Notes: generated by a model from the sequence alone, not told the origin. A stretch of 20,748 nt of DNA from UBA8337 sp965658615 (GCA_965658615.1 CBFHSX010000030.1:1-20748), one strand, 5' to 3'; positions 1 through 6,674 are shown, counted from the first letter of the stretch. A program made the numbers and translations.

Positions 1-48
1 TGCGGACAAATTTTATTGTGGCGGCCTATGCTTGCATCGCGCGATGGA

Positions 49-77
49 TTGGCTAGTCTCGTATCGGACGCTAGGTC
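49..77 (+). promoter_or_regulatory. Putative promoter of the SDR operon
   Basis: TTGGCT at 49-54 and TAGGTC at 72-77 are separated by 17 bases, matching the TTGnnn / TAGGCT pattern seen before many other genes here. The predicted transcript start is only about 8 bases before the ATG at 92, so the leader would be very short and the true promoter could lie further left. Confidence 0.4.
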
Positions 78-91
78 GATTGGGGGCAAAA

Positions 92-931
92 ATGACGGAT
101 TGGATGAAAGCGGGAAATACGGCAGTGGTCACCGGCGCGGCCGGCGGTATCGGCTTTGAGACAGCGCGGCGCTTTGTGGCTGCCGGTATGAATGTCGCCA
201 TTGCCGATGTGAAGGATAATTTACCCGATGCCCATGCCGCGCTTGTTGCGCTTGCCGGTGACGAGACGCGTATTTTTTCCGCGCATTGCGACGTATCGGA
301 TGCAGCCGCGCTCGTAACGCTCAACAAGCAAGTGCTGGAACGTTTTGGCAAAGTGCATTGCCTGATGAATAATGCCGGTATCGCCACGCGCGGCAGCAAG
401 CCATGGCAAGGGCTTGACGGGCTTAATCACATAATGGGCATTAATTTTATGGGCGTGGTGCATGGCTGCCATGCTTTCCTGCCCGACATGCTGGCGCATG
501 GGGAGCCGGGGGCGGTTATCAATACCGGTTCAAAACAGGGCATCACCCGCCCGCCCGGCAATTATGCCTATAATCTATCAAAGGCGGGTGTCGTGGCCTA
601 TACGGAGGCGGTGTCGCATGGCTTGGTTAGCGAGCAAAGCCGTTTGAGCGCGCATTTGCTGATACCGGCTTTTGTCTATACGCCGATGATTGAGGCTTTT
701 ATTCCGGAAAAACCGGCCTTTGCCGCGACGACGGAGGAAACAGTGGATTATTTCCTCGCCGAATTGGCGACCGGCTCATTCTATATTATCTGTCCCGATG
801 GCGAGACCAATCGGGCGATTGACGAAAAGCGTATTCAGTGGAATGTCGACGATATTATCAAAAACCGCCCGGCCATGTCGCGCTGGCATCCGGATTATGG
901 CGACGCTTTTAAAGCCTTTATGGAGGAATGA
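92..931 (+). CDS. SDR family NAD(P)-dependent oxidoreductase
   Basis: A classical short-chain dehydrogenase of 279 residues, expected to oxidise or reduce a hydroxyl/keto group in the cytoplasm with NAD(P). The cofactor motif TGAAGGIG lies at residues 14-21, an acidic residue ending beta-2 (Asp39) suggests NAD(H) preference, NNAG is at 93-96, Ser147 is the likely catalytic serine, and the YNLSK motif gives Tyr160/Lys164. I chose ATG 92 because GGGGGC lies just upstream; an in-frame ATG at 32 would add residues that do not resemble the family. The substrate cannot be told from sequence. The C-terminal tail after about residue 215 (PDGETNRAIDEKR region) is long and probably forms the substrate lid. 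It is followed closely by a small secreted protein and an enoyl-reductase-like protein, possibly as one operon. Confidence 0.9.
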   Translation: MTDWMKAGNTAVVTGAAGGIGFETARRFVAAGMNVAIADVKDNLPDAHAALVALAGDETRIFSAHCDVSDAAALVTLNKQVLERFGKVHCLMNNAGIATRGSKPWQGLDGLNHIMGINFMGVVHGCHAFLPDMLAHGEPGAVINTGSKQGITRPPGNYAYNLSKAGVVAYTEAVSHGLVSEQSRLSAHLLIPAFVYTPMIEAFIPEKPAFAATTEETVDYFLAELATGSFYIICPDGETNRAIDEKRIQWNVDDIIKNRPAMSRWHPDYGDAFKAFMEE

Positions 932-961
932 GCCATCGCGCGGCCTGTTTTTATTATCATA

Positions 962-1327
962 ATGGTTTGCGCCATTTTGTGGTCACCGGCCAGCCGCGCC
1001 AATCGCCAGCCTGATTCTGTGGTGATGGCCTGCACGATAGACGGCGTCACGGATAATTTTCGGTTCACGCGTTGGGTGCTTTATAATGATACGGTCGAAT
1101 GGCTAAACAATCGTGCCGCCGCCAAACGCGCCGGCATAACAGCCGGAGATTTTGCCGGCACAATTATCACCCCCGCTGCCGAAAGCGGGGGTGAAAAGAC
1201 CATTGTGCTGGATTTTAAAAACCTCAGCGCCACGTTAACTGTCACACATGCAAAAAAAGACGGCCCGCGGTTTGAAACCGAGCCACGCGTGTATAAATGT
1301 AAAGACATCACGCCGGGCATTAAGTAA
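962..1327 (+). CDS. Small secreted hypothetical protein
   Basis: I do not recognise the family. From ATG 962 the product is 121 residues and begins with a short, incomplete-looking signal peptide (MVCAILWSPASRA). The open frame extends further upstream to a stop at 929-931, and the extra residues (ARPVFIII) would give a full signal peptide. The only ribosome-binding site (GGAGG, 922-926) is correctly spaced for a codon ATC at 935, while ATG 962 has none, so translation may begin at a rare non-AUG codon. The mature part has two cysteines, one in MACTIDG and one in YKCKD, that could form a disulfide, and looks beta-rich. A perfect 11-bp hairpin lies inside the gene at 1167-1194. It sits between an SDR and an enoyl-reductase-like gene. 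Function unknown, location probably periplasmic. Confidence 0.65.
   Translation: MVCAILWSPASRANRQPDSVVMACTIDGVTDNFRFTRWVLYNDTVEWLNNRAAAKRAGITAGDFAGTIITPAAESGGEKTIVLDFKNLSATLTVTHAKKDGPRFETEPRVYKCKDITPGIK
1167..1194 (+). repeat. Perfect 11-bp inverted repeat within a CDS
   Basis: TCACCCCCGCT at 1167-1177 and its exact reverse complement AGCGGGGGTGA at 1184-1194 flank a 6-base loop (GCCGAA). It is translated as part of ITPAAESGGEK in the small secreted protein. The composition (CCCCGC...GAAAGCGGGG) resembles palindromic repeats scattered in proteobacterial genomes. Only one copy was seen in this window. Confidence 0.7.
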
Positions 1328-1373
1328 GCCGCCCTGCTTTTCGCAAGTTTGGGCAAGTATAAAAGGAAAGCCG

Positions 1374-2567
1374 ATGAAGGATTTGGATATTGTGGTTTAT
1401 GGCGCGACCGGTTTTACCGGTCAGCTTTGTGTCGCTTATCTTGACGCGCTGGTGGCCAAGGGCAAAAAATTGCGCTGGGCCATTGCCGGGCGTAATGGCG
1501 AAAAGCTCAGTGCCATGAAAGCCGGTCTGGCATCTGAGGCCGAAGTGCTGGTTGCTGATGCCGATAATCTGGCCGGTCTTGAGGCGCTGACGGCGCGCGC
1601 CAAAGTGGTGCTGTCGACAGCCGGGCCGTTTCATCGATATGGCTCCAATCTGGTTGCGGCGTGCGTCAAAAATGCGGCGCATTATGTCGATATTACCGGT
1701 GAGAATTTTTGGACCAAACAGCTTATCGAAAAACACCATGGTGAAGCAGCGGCCAAGGGTGTGCGCATCATCCCGTCTTGCGGCTTCGATTCCATCCCGT
1801 CCGACCTCGGCACATATTTCGCTGTCACCCATACAAGTGGGCCGGTGAGGCGGGTGCAATCATTCCACTCTTATCAGGGTGAGGCATCAGGCGGCACATT
1901 GGAGACGATTTTCTCCATGCCCGATTTGAACCTTGGCGATGATTTGACCGATCCGTTTCTGCTCAATCCTGAAGGCAGTGTCAGCCCGCTTATGCGCGCC
2001 GGTAGCAAGGATGGCTTCGCGGTTGCAAAGAAACCGGAGATTAACGGTTTTGGCGCGCCGTTTATTATGGCGGCGGCCAATACGCGCGTGGTGCGCCGCT
2101 CGGCCGCGCTGCTGGCAGAGCGTCAGCTGCCCTATGGCCCGGATTTCACCTATCACGAATCATCCTTTCATAAAGGGCGCTTTGGCGCATTGAAGGCGCT
2201 GTTCGGCCTCGCCGCTATGGGGGTGGTGATCATGACACCTTTGCGCAAGCTGGTGCGCCCGCTGCTGCGCCAACCGGGCGAGGGCCCCGACCAAGCCGCG
2301 CGCGATAATGGTTGGTTTGATTGCAAGTTTATTGTCGAAACCGAAGACGGGCAAAAGCAGGTTTTTGCCATATATGGCGAAGGTGACCCCGGCTATAAGG
2401 TGACCTCCAAGCTGGTTGCCGAATGTGCCCTGTGCCTGCTGGAAGACGCGGACCGCCTGCCGGGCGGCGCGTCATATGGCGGTATCTTGACTTCGGCGTC
2501 AGGGCTGGGCGACCCGCTTATCGCGCGTCTGTCGAAAGCCGGCATTCATTTTGACGGGCCGCTTTAA
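1374..2567 (+). CDS. Saccharopine dehydrogenase-like / trans-acting enoyl reductase family protein
   Basis: A 397-residue oxidoreductase of the saccharopine dehydrogenase-like superfamily, in the branch that includes the mycobacterial trans-acting enoyl reductase and animal SCCPDH-like proteins. The N-terminal Rossmann motif GATGFTG is at residues 10-16; YVDITGE and the very typical CGFDSIPSDLG (roughly 135-146) follow, and the C-terminal part carries the family's GDPGY and GASYGGILTSASGLG segments. ATG 1374 follows an AAGGAAAG ribosome site and starts just before the cofactor fold; a longer frame from 1248 runs over the upstream gene. Members reduce an enoyl or related double bond in lipid-type substrates, but the substrate here is unknown and true saccharopine (lysine) metabolism is unlikely. 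It lies 46 bases behind the secreted hypothetical gene and is probably co-transcribed with it. Confidence 0.87.
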   Translation: MKDLDIVVYGATGFTGQLCVAYLDALVAKGKKLRWAIAGRNGEKLSAMKAGLASEAEVLVADADNLAGLEALTARAKVVLSTAGPFHRYGSNLVAACVKNAAHYVDITGENFWTKQLIEKHHGEAAAKGVRIIPSCGFDSIPSDLGTYFAVTHTSGPVRRVQSFHSYQGEASGGTLETIFSMPDLNLGDDLTDPFLLNPEGSVSPLMRAGSKDGFAVAKKPEINGFGAPFIMAAANTRVVRRSAALLAERQLPYGPDFTYHESSFHKGRFGALKALFGLAAMGVVIMTPLRKLVRPLLRQPGEGPDQAARDNGWFDCKFIVETEDGQKQVFAIYGEGDPGYKVTSKLVAECALCLLEDADRLPGGASYGGILTSASGLGDPLIARLSKAGIHFDGPL

Positions 2568-2613
2568 GGCCTCTGTGCGGCGGTTCACAAAACCATTACC
2601 AAATTTTGTGGGC

Positions 2614-2643
2614 TTAAACAGCTACCTTTCATGCCCCTAGGCT
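2614..2643 (+). promoter_or_regulatory. Putative promoter with overlapping nested inverted repeats
   Basis: TTAAAC (2614-2619), 18 bases, then TAGGCT (2638-2643) precede the secreted protein gene at 2704. Nested inverted repeats surround the expected start of transcription: TGCCCCTA (2632-2639) with TAGGGGCA (2679-2686), and inside it GTGATG (2649-2654) with CATCAC (2660-2665). The outer left arm overlaps the -10 box, so an operator is more likely than an RNA leader structure. Confidence 0.45.
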
Positions 2644-2703
2644 TATCGGTGATGCATGTCATCACATAACTTTTGCGATAGGGGCAGGAGAGAGGAGTAA
2701 ATT

Positions 2704-3429
2704 ATGTTGCGTGTACTAACTGTTTTTTTGGCGCTTTGCGTGGCGCCGCAAATGGCGAATGCTCAGGCTTTCTGGATCGATTATGGTTGGAAAGTCGAGC
2801 CGCAAAACGAAAAGCGTTTTGCTACGACTTTTGCCAAATTTCGGGCAACCGATACGTTTAAGAAATTCAATGGCAAGATTTGGTTCAATGTGAACGTCGC
2901 CGACGGGACCGACCCGGCGACCCATTCTTTTGCCACTGTCTATGAGAGTCTTGAGGATTTTGAAAGGCTGAGTGCCGAATTGGCGGTAAGCGAGGATTGG
3001 AATAAATTCCGTCGCGGTCTTGCTGCCGCCGGTGAGTTGGTCAACACAGCCTCTTATATGCATGTCAAAGGTTGGGGCGAGCACCCGAAGGATAAATCGG
3101 CCTTTATCGGGCAGGTTATCCAAGTCACCAATCCGGTGGGCTATATGGGCGCGCTCACCAAAATGATGGGCGAAAGCTATATGGACGAACTGCCGGGCGC
3201 GCTGGATGTTTGGCAAATTCTTGCCGGTGGTCCTCCGGGCGCGACGCATTTGGTGGTGTTCGGCTATGACCGTTTCTCGGAAGGGTCTAATTTCACCAAT
3301 AAGATGAGCAGCAATCCGCAATTTGTCGGCAGCATGATGGGGCTGGGTAAGTTCCGCACCACGCTGGGCACAGTGTGGACCAGCACGCCGGCCAAATTCG
3401 GCCCGTCGCAGCTCTCCGGCCTGCGCTAG
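2704..3429 (+). CDS. Secreted hypothetical protein with two similar halves
   Basis: A 241-residue protein with a clear Sec signal peptide, cleaved probably after ANA (residue 20), so likely periplasmic. ATG 2704 follows a strong purine-rich site (GGAGAGAGGAG). I do not recognise a named family. The mature protein seems to contain two alike halves: around residues 35-105 (FATTFAKFRATDTF ... ATHSFATVYESLEDFERL ... SEDWNKF) and 145-215 (ALTKMMGESYMDELPG ... ATHLVVFGYDRFSEGSNF ... NPQFVGSM). The pattern helix, strand with ATH, helix, then a closing W/F resembles the dimeric alpha-beta barrel (ferredoxin-like) fold, which would make this a tandem-domain version. It stands alone between its own promoter and a UUCG terminator. 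Function unknown. Confidence 0.8.
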   Translation: MLRVLTVFLALCVAPQMANAQAFWIDYGWKVEPQNEKRFATTFAKFRATDTFKKFNGKIWFNVNVADGTDPATHSFATVYESLEDFERLSAELAVSEDWNKFRRGLAAAGELVNTASYMHVKGWGEHPKDKSAFIGQVIQVTNPVGYMGALTKMMGESYMDELPGALDVWQILAGGPPGATHLVVFGYDRFSEGSNFTNKMSSNPQFVGSMMGLGKFRTTLGTVWTSTPAKFGPSQLSGLR

Positions 3430-3450
3430 CCGCGCGCTACAATAATATTT

Positions 3451-3481
3451 TGGGCGGCCTTCGGGTCGCCCATTTTGTTTT
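3451..3481 (+). terminator. Rho-independent terminator with UUCG tetraloop
   Basis: GGGCGGCC (3452-3459), TTCG loop, GGTCGCCC (3464-3471) form an 8-bp stem with one G-U pair, followed by ATTTTGTTTT. It lies 22 bases after the stop of the secreted protein gene and ends that transcript. Confidence 0.85.
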
Positions 3482-3494
3482 GCACCCGCGGGTG

Positions 3495-3524
3495 TTGCCT
3501 CACGCACGCCCTTCGGTCTAGGCT
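3495..3524 (+). promoter_or_regulatory. Putative promoter of the alpha/beta hydrolase gene
   Basis: TTGCCT (3495-3500), 18 bases, TAGGCT (3519-3524), located directly after the terminator of the previous gene and about 25 bases before the hydrolase ATG. Confidence 0.55.
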
Positions 3525-3549
3525 TGCTTATCAGGCGGGAGTAAGGCGT

Positions 3550-4542
3550 ATGGATCTTTGGCAGTGGTTTTCTGAAAACGAGAAAATATTGAGCGGCATG
3601 GCAGCGGCTTTTGTGATTATCGGCACGCTGGCCACGCTGGGACGCAATTTTCTGCTGCAATTATTCAGCCGCGCCACCGGCGGGTCGCCCCAGCGCTTGT
3701 CGCTATCCGATTTGAGCAAGCCCTCGCCGCATCCTATTCGCTTTGCCAATTGCGACGGGGTGAATATCGCCTTCACGACCTTTGGCAAAAAAGCCCCCGA
3801 TCTGTTGGTTACGCCGGGCATTATTTCCAATCTGCATATTTCGGCAAATCTGCCGCCCTTGAAAAAAACCATGTCGGCGCTGGCGAAATTCAGCCGCGTC
3901 ATCAATTTCGACAAGCGCGGGCAAGGCCTGTCGGACCCGGTGCCCGAAGTGGCGACATTGAGCGAGCGCGTGCGCGATATTGAAGCCGTGGCCCAAGCAG
4001 CCGAGGCTGATAAATTCGTCTTAATGGGCATCTCTGAGGGCGGGCCGATGAGTGTGCAATATGCAGTCGAAAACCCCGATAAGGTCAGCGGGCTTATTTT
4101 ATTCGGCACCACGGCAAAATTTACTGAAGCGCCCGATTATGCCATTGGCTTGCCCGACCATGCACTCACTGCCATGGGCGATAATTGGGGCAATGCCATG
4201 GCTCGCGATGTTCTGTTCCCGAGTATTTCGCGCGCGGAAATCGATGATGAAACCTATAAGGGGTTTGAGAAGCTATTGGCTGATAAGCGGTCTTTGAAAC
4301 AGATTGTCGAATATATGAAGACGCTCGATGTGCGCGATATTTTGCAGCAGGTCACCTGCCCGACATTGATTATTCATTTCTCCGGCGATTTGGCTGTGCC
4401 GTCGCGCATGGGCCGCTATTTGGCCGGCAATATTCCAAATGCGACTTATCTTGAAATCGCCGGTGTCGATCATTGCGATTTGGGCTCGGCCCCTGACGCG
4501 GTAAAAACCATTCAGCGCTTTATTGCCGATTGCGCGGCTTGA
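3550..4542 (+). CDS. Membrane-anchored alpha/beta hydrolase
   Basis: A 330-residue alpha/beta-hydrolase-fold protein with one N-terminal membrane segment (about residues 14-34) and no cleavage site, so the enzyme is probably tethered to the inner membrane. The nucleophile elbow GISEGG places Ser162, with the acid Asp280 in FSGD and His308 in GVDHCD, so the triad looks complete. The segment VNIAFTTFGKKAPDLLVTPGIISNLHI resembles the hydrolase domain often fused to adenylate/guanylate cyclases, but no cyclase or TPR domain follows here. ATG 3550 was chosen because GGGAGTAAGG lies upstream and its own promoter ends at 3524. Substrate unknown; an esterase, lipase-like or ligand-sensing role are all possible. 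Confidence 0.85.
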   Translation: MDLWQWFSENEKILSGMAAAFVIIGTLATLGRNFLLQLFSRATGGSPQRLSLSDLSKPSPHPIRFANCDGVNIAFTTFGKKAPDLLVTPGIISNLHISANLPPLKKTMSALAKFSRVINFDKRGQGLSDPVPEVATLSERVRDIEAVAQAAEADKFVLMGISEGGPMSVQYAVENPDKVSGLILFGTTAKFTEAPDYAIGLPDHALTAMGDNWGNAMARDVLFPSISRAEIDDETYKGFEKLLADKRSLKQIVEYMKTLDVRDILQQVTCPTLIIHFSGDLAVPSRMGRYLAGNIPNATYLEIAGVDHCDLGSAPDAVKTIQRFIADCAA

Positions 4543-4545
4543 GGT

Positions 4546-4573
4546 CATAGTTCTTGACGCCATAGTTCTTGAC
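4546..4573 (+). repeat. 13-base tandem direct repeat, period 15
   Basis: CATAGTTCTTGAC occurs at 4546-4558 and again at 4561-4573, right after the hydrolase stop codon. Both copies contain TTGAC, the core of a -35 box, and a TAGGCC (-10-like) follows at 4584-4589, although spacing from neither copy is ideal. It may be a regulator site or a local duplication. Confidence 0.6.
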
Positions 4574-4602
4574 CGGGGGCAGCTAGGCCTCTACCAAGCC
4601 CT

Positions 4603-4740
4603 ATGAAGGAATTCTTATTTGACGGGTGGGGTATCTTGCTGCTGCTGCTGGCGATTTCGCCGCCGCTGCTGGCTTTTCGGTTTTCTTTTTTCTGGAAATT
4701 TTTGCGCTGGTTCGCGCGTCAATGGCGCAATACGCGCTAG
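4603..4740 (+). CDS. Probable 45-residue single-pass membrane peptide
   Basis: A short open frame encodes MKEFLFDGWGILLLLLAISP and continues through a hydrophobic core into a basic, aromatic-rich tail ending FARQWRNTR, a sensible small-membrane-protein design: one helix at about residues 8-25 and a positively charged end likely to stay in the cytoplasm. No good ribosome-binding site precedes the ATG; if the TAGGCC at 4584-4589 is a -10 box the mRNA would begin only a few bases before the start codon, i.e. nearly leaderless. An overlapping frame (4619-4837) is cysteine-rich low-complexity and rejected. Unknown function; the call rests on composition only. Confidence 0.42.
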   Translation: MKEFLFDGWGILLLLLAISPPLLAFRFSFFWKFLRWFARQWRNTR

Positions 4741-4810
4741 CGCTTTACGCGCCTCAAAGGCTATGAGGCAAGCGCACCTCTCGATAACCGAAAAGCGCGC
4801 TTGCTCAGAA

Positions 4811-5011
4811 TTATTCGGCAGTCAGATTAACGGCTGAATATTTGCCGTTTTGGCCTTGCTGCTTTTCGAAAGACACTTTCATGTCTTCTTTCAGCGTCAG
4901 CCCGCTTTCTTGCACGGCTGTGATGTGGACAAAAACGTCATCTTGGCCATCGACGGCGATAAAGCCATAGCCTTTATCGGCGTTAAACCATTTAACGGTT
5001 CCTGTAAGCAT
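4811..5011 (-). CDS. CspA-family cold-shock protein
   Basis: A 66-residue, single-domain cold-shock protein, an RNA/ssDNA-binding beta barrel that melts mRNA structure. It starts with the typical TGTVKWFNADKGYGFI, with RNP1 (KGYGFI) and RNP2 (VFVHI) intact, and ends close to the usual family length. The ribosome site AAGGA lies about 8 bases before the ATG on the minus strand. Upstream, about 230 bases separate it from the divergent OYE gene; a TAGGCT -10-like box on the minus strand at 5148-5153 would give a leader of roughly 130 bases, as in cspA genes whose 5' leader is temperature-responsive. Whether this copy is cold-induced cannot be told; many alphaproteobacteria carry several. Confidence 0.95.
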   Translation of the reverse strand: MLTGTVKWFNADKGYGFIAVDGQDDVFVHITAVQESGLTLKEDMKVSFEKQQGQNGKYSAVNLTAE

Positions 5012-5147
5012 AGTCTTTTCCTTCGGTGAGCCTCGCTTAAACGTGAAATGTGAACGATAGCAAGAAATTGATAAGGCTCGGCTGGCCTTGGAAGCTCATA
5101 CGAAGGTCAGTTAATTGCTTAAAAACCACGCACACGCCATAATGTAA

Positions 5148-5153
5148 AGCCTA
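5148..5153 (-). promoter_or_regulatory. Possible -10 box of the cold-shock gene
   Basis: TAGGCT on the minus strand, with no convincing TTGnnn at the usual distance upstream (the region is AT-rich: ATGAAATTTTATCC). If used, it implies a leader of about 130 bases. I saw no other strong feature in the 231-base gap 5012-5242 apart from this and the divergent OYE promoter. Confidence 0.3.
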
Positions 5154-5174
5154 GATTGGATAAAATTTCATAGC

Positions 5175-5204
5175 TTGCCGCGCAATCAGGCTTCGGTTTA
5201 GGCT
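5175..5204 (+). promoter_or_regulatory. Putative promoter of the OYE-family gene
   Basis: TTGCCG (5175-5180), 18 bases, TAGGCT (5199-5204), about 38 bases before the ATG at 5243. Confidence 0.55.
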
Positions 5205-5242
5205 GGCGGCAAGCAGCTCACTTTTTTGCCATAGGAAGTAAC

Positions 5243-6316
5243 ATGTCCGAGAAAATTACCTTCGCCAGCGGCCTGCAGATGAAAAACCAATTCATGCTCG
5301 CGCCTTTGACAAATATGCAAAGCCATACGGACGGCACGCTGGGCGATGATGAATATCATTGGCTGACCAAAAGGGCGGCGGGCGGTTTTGGCCTGACCAT
5401 GACGTGCGCCGCTTTTGCCGAAAAAACCGGCAAGGGGTTTGACGGCCAATTGGGCGCCAGTGGCGACGCGCATTTGGACGGGTTGAAGCGCATGGCCGCG
5501 GGTATTAAAGCGCATGACAGTCTCGCCTATACGCAAATCGTGCATGGCGGCATGCGCGTGTTTGAAAAATTCACCGGCCAGCAGCCGGTTTGCCCGTCCG
5601 ACAATGAAGAGACCGGCGCGCGCGCCATGACTTTGGATGAGGTGAAGGCGACGCAGGATGCCTTTATCCAATCGGCGGTCTTATCGCAAAAAGCCGGTTT
5701 TGACGGCATGGAAATTCACGGCGCGCATGGCTATTTGCTGTGCCAGTTCCTTTCCGCCGATATTAATAAGCGCGAGGATGAGTATGGCGGTTCATTGGAA
5801 AACCGCACCCGCATCATCGACAATATTATTGCCGGGATTAAGCAGAGCTGCGGCGACGGCTTTTCACTGGCCCTGCGTCTGTCGCCGACGCGTTTCGGTA
5901 TCGATATGGATGAAATCATCGCCTATTACCAACGCTTGTGCCGCGGGGGCGCGTTGGATTTCATCGATATGTCGCTTTGGGATGTGTTTCAACAAGTCGA
6001 GGACGGCCCGCATTACGGCAAGCGTCTGATGGATGTGTTTGCCGCTCTGCCGCGCGGTGATACCAAGCTGACCGTGGCCGGTAAGATTATGACCGGCGCG
6101 CATGTAAAAGCCGTGCTTGAGGCCGGCATTGATTTTGTCGCGCTGGGCCGTGCCGCTATCCTGCACCATGATTGGCCGCAAAAATACGCCGCTGACCCGG
6201 CCTTTCAATCGATCGCCACGCCGGTCTCGCGGGCCCATTTGGCAGAAGAGGGGCTGGGGCCGAAATTCGTCAATTACATGTCGAGTTGGGCCGGTTTTGT
6301 CGAGGAAGCCTCGTAA
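5243..6316 (+). CDS. NADH:flavin oxidoreductase, old yellow enzyme family
   Basis: A 357-residue FMN-dependent ene-reductase-type TIM barrel. Landmarks are APLTNMQS (20-27, start of the barrel and flavin contact), QIVHGG with His101, EIHGAHGYLL (157-166) with the His159/His162 pair that binds the substrate carbonyl, DEYGGSLENR (179-188) and the phosphate-binding VDFVALGRAAI near the C terminus. The length fits the single-domain class; the C-terminal iron-sulfur/FAD part of 2,4-dienoyl-CoA-reductase-like members is absent. The start is set by AGGAAG seven bases before ATG 5243. Substrates could be alpha,beta-unsaturated carbonyls or nitro compounds; the physiological one is not deducible. Its stop lies 7 bases from the stop of the convergent gene, with no terminator between. 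Confidence 0.92.
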   Translation: MSEKITFASGLQMKNQFMLAPLTNMQSHTDGTLGDDEYHWLTKRAAGGFGLTMTCAAFAEKTGKGFDGQLGASGDAHLDGLKRMAAGIKAHDSLAYTQIVHGGMRVFEKFTGQQPVCPSDNEETGARAMTLDEVKATQDAFIQSAVLSQKAGFDGMEIHGAHGYLLCQFLSADINKREDEYGGSLENRTRIIDNIIAGIKQSCGDGFSLALRLSPTRFGIDMDEIIAYYQRLCRGGALDFIDMSLWDVFQQVEDGPHYGKRLMDVFAALPRGDTKLTVAGKIMTGAHVKAVLEAGIDFVALGRAAILHHDWPQKYAADPAFQSIATPVSRAHLAEEGLGPKFVNYMSSWAGFVEEAS

Positions 6317-6323
6317 GGTACGG

Positions 6324-6674
6324 TTATGGTGCCGATTTTGACGCAGTCGGCTCAGCCTGTGCGTCCTGGCCTTCCGGAATGGGCGTGTCGATATCATAGA
6401 TCTCAACAATGCCCTGATTGCCGTGATTGAGCTCGATATAGCGCTCGCGCAGGCGTTTCATGCGCAGCTTATCCTCATGCCGCAGCGCCGCAAAACCGAA
6501 GCCGGTCGTCGCATCGCCCTTGGCCATCGCATCGGGCGGAAGGCTGGACGTAAAATTGCCGACGATTTGCGCCTGCGCGACGCTGCCGGTCAGCACGGTT
6601 GCAGCCATGCTCATGCCGCATAGCAAGCGAAGCGTCAAAAGCCGATGGCCGGTTTTTCTTTCCTGCGTCTGCAT
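6324..6674 (-). CDS. Small secreted hypothetical protein
   Basis: A 116-residue protein with a Sec-type signal peptide; cleavage is expected after AQA (residue 35). The frame is open to 6743, but I chose the ATG at 6674 because AAGGGGAACAC precedes it and a promoter-like pair (TTGGCA, 17 bases, TAGCGT) sits just upstream. The mature protein is about 80 residues: a Gly/Thr-rich stretch, a highly charged helix (RHEDKLRMKRLRERYIEL) and an acidic, Pro/Ala-rich tail. No family recognised. It may be an exported periplasmic peptide or adaptor. It converges on the OYE gene and diverges from the AGCS transporter gene. Confidence 0.65.
   Translation of the reverse strand: MQTQERKTGHRLLTLRLLCGMSMAATVLTGSVAQAQIVGNFTSSLPPDAMAKGDATTGFGFAALRHEDKLRMKRLRERYIELNHGNQGIVEIYDIDTPIPEGQDAQAEPTASKSAP

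Noticed and set aside
2586..2609. CACAAAA ... TTTTGTG inverted repeat after the enoyl-reductase-like gene
   Set aside because: AT-rich 7-bp stem with an 11-base loop and no T-run; too weak to call a terminator.
2716..3660. 314-codon minus-strand open frame over the secreted protein gene
   Set aside because: It crosses the UUCG terminator and the next promoter and has no recognisable domain; the plus frame has a signal peptide and ribosome site.
4751..4769. GCCTCA ... TGAGGC hairpin downstream of the cold-shock gene
   Set aside because: Only 6 bp with no T-tract on the minus strand, so not a supported terminator.
4619..4837. Cysteine-rich plus-strand frame (SCCCCWRF...)
   Set aside because: It arises from the CTG-repeat-like leucine codons of the 45-residue peptide frame, and it overlaps the 3' end of the cold-shock gene.
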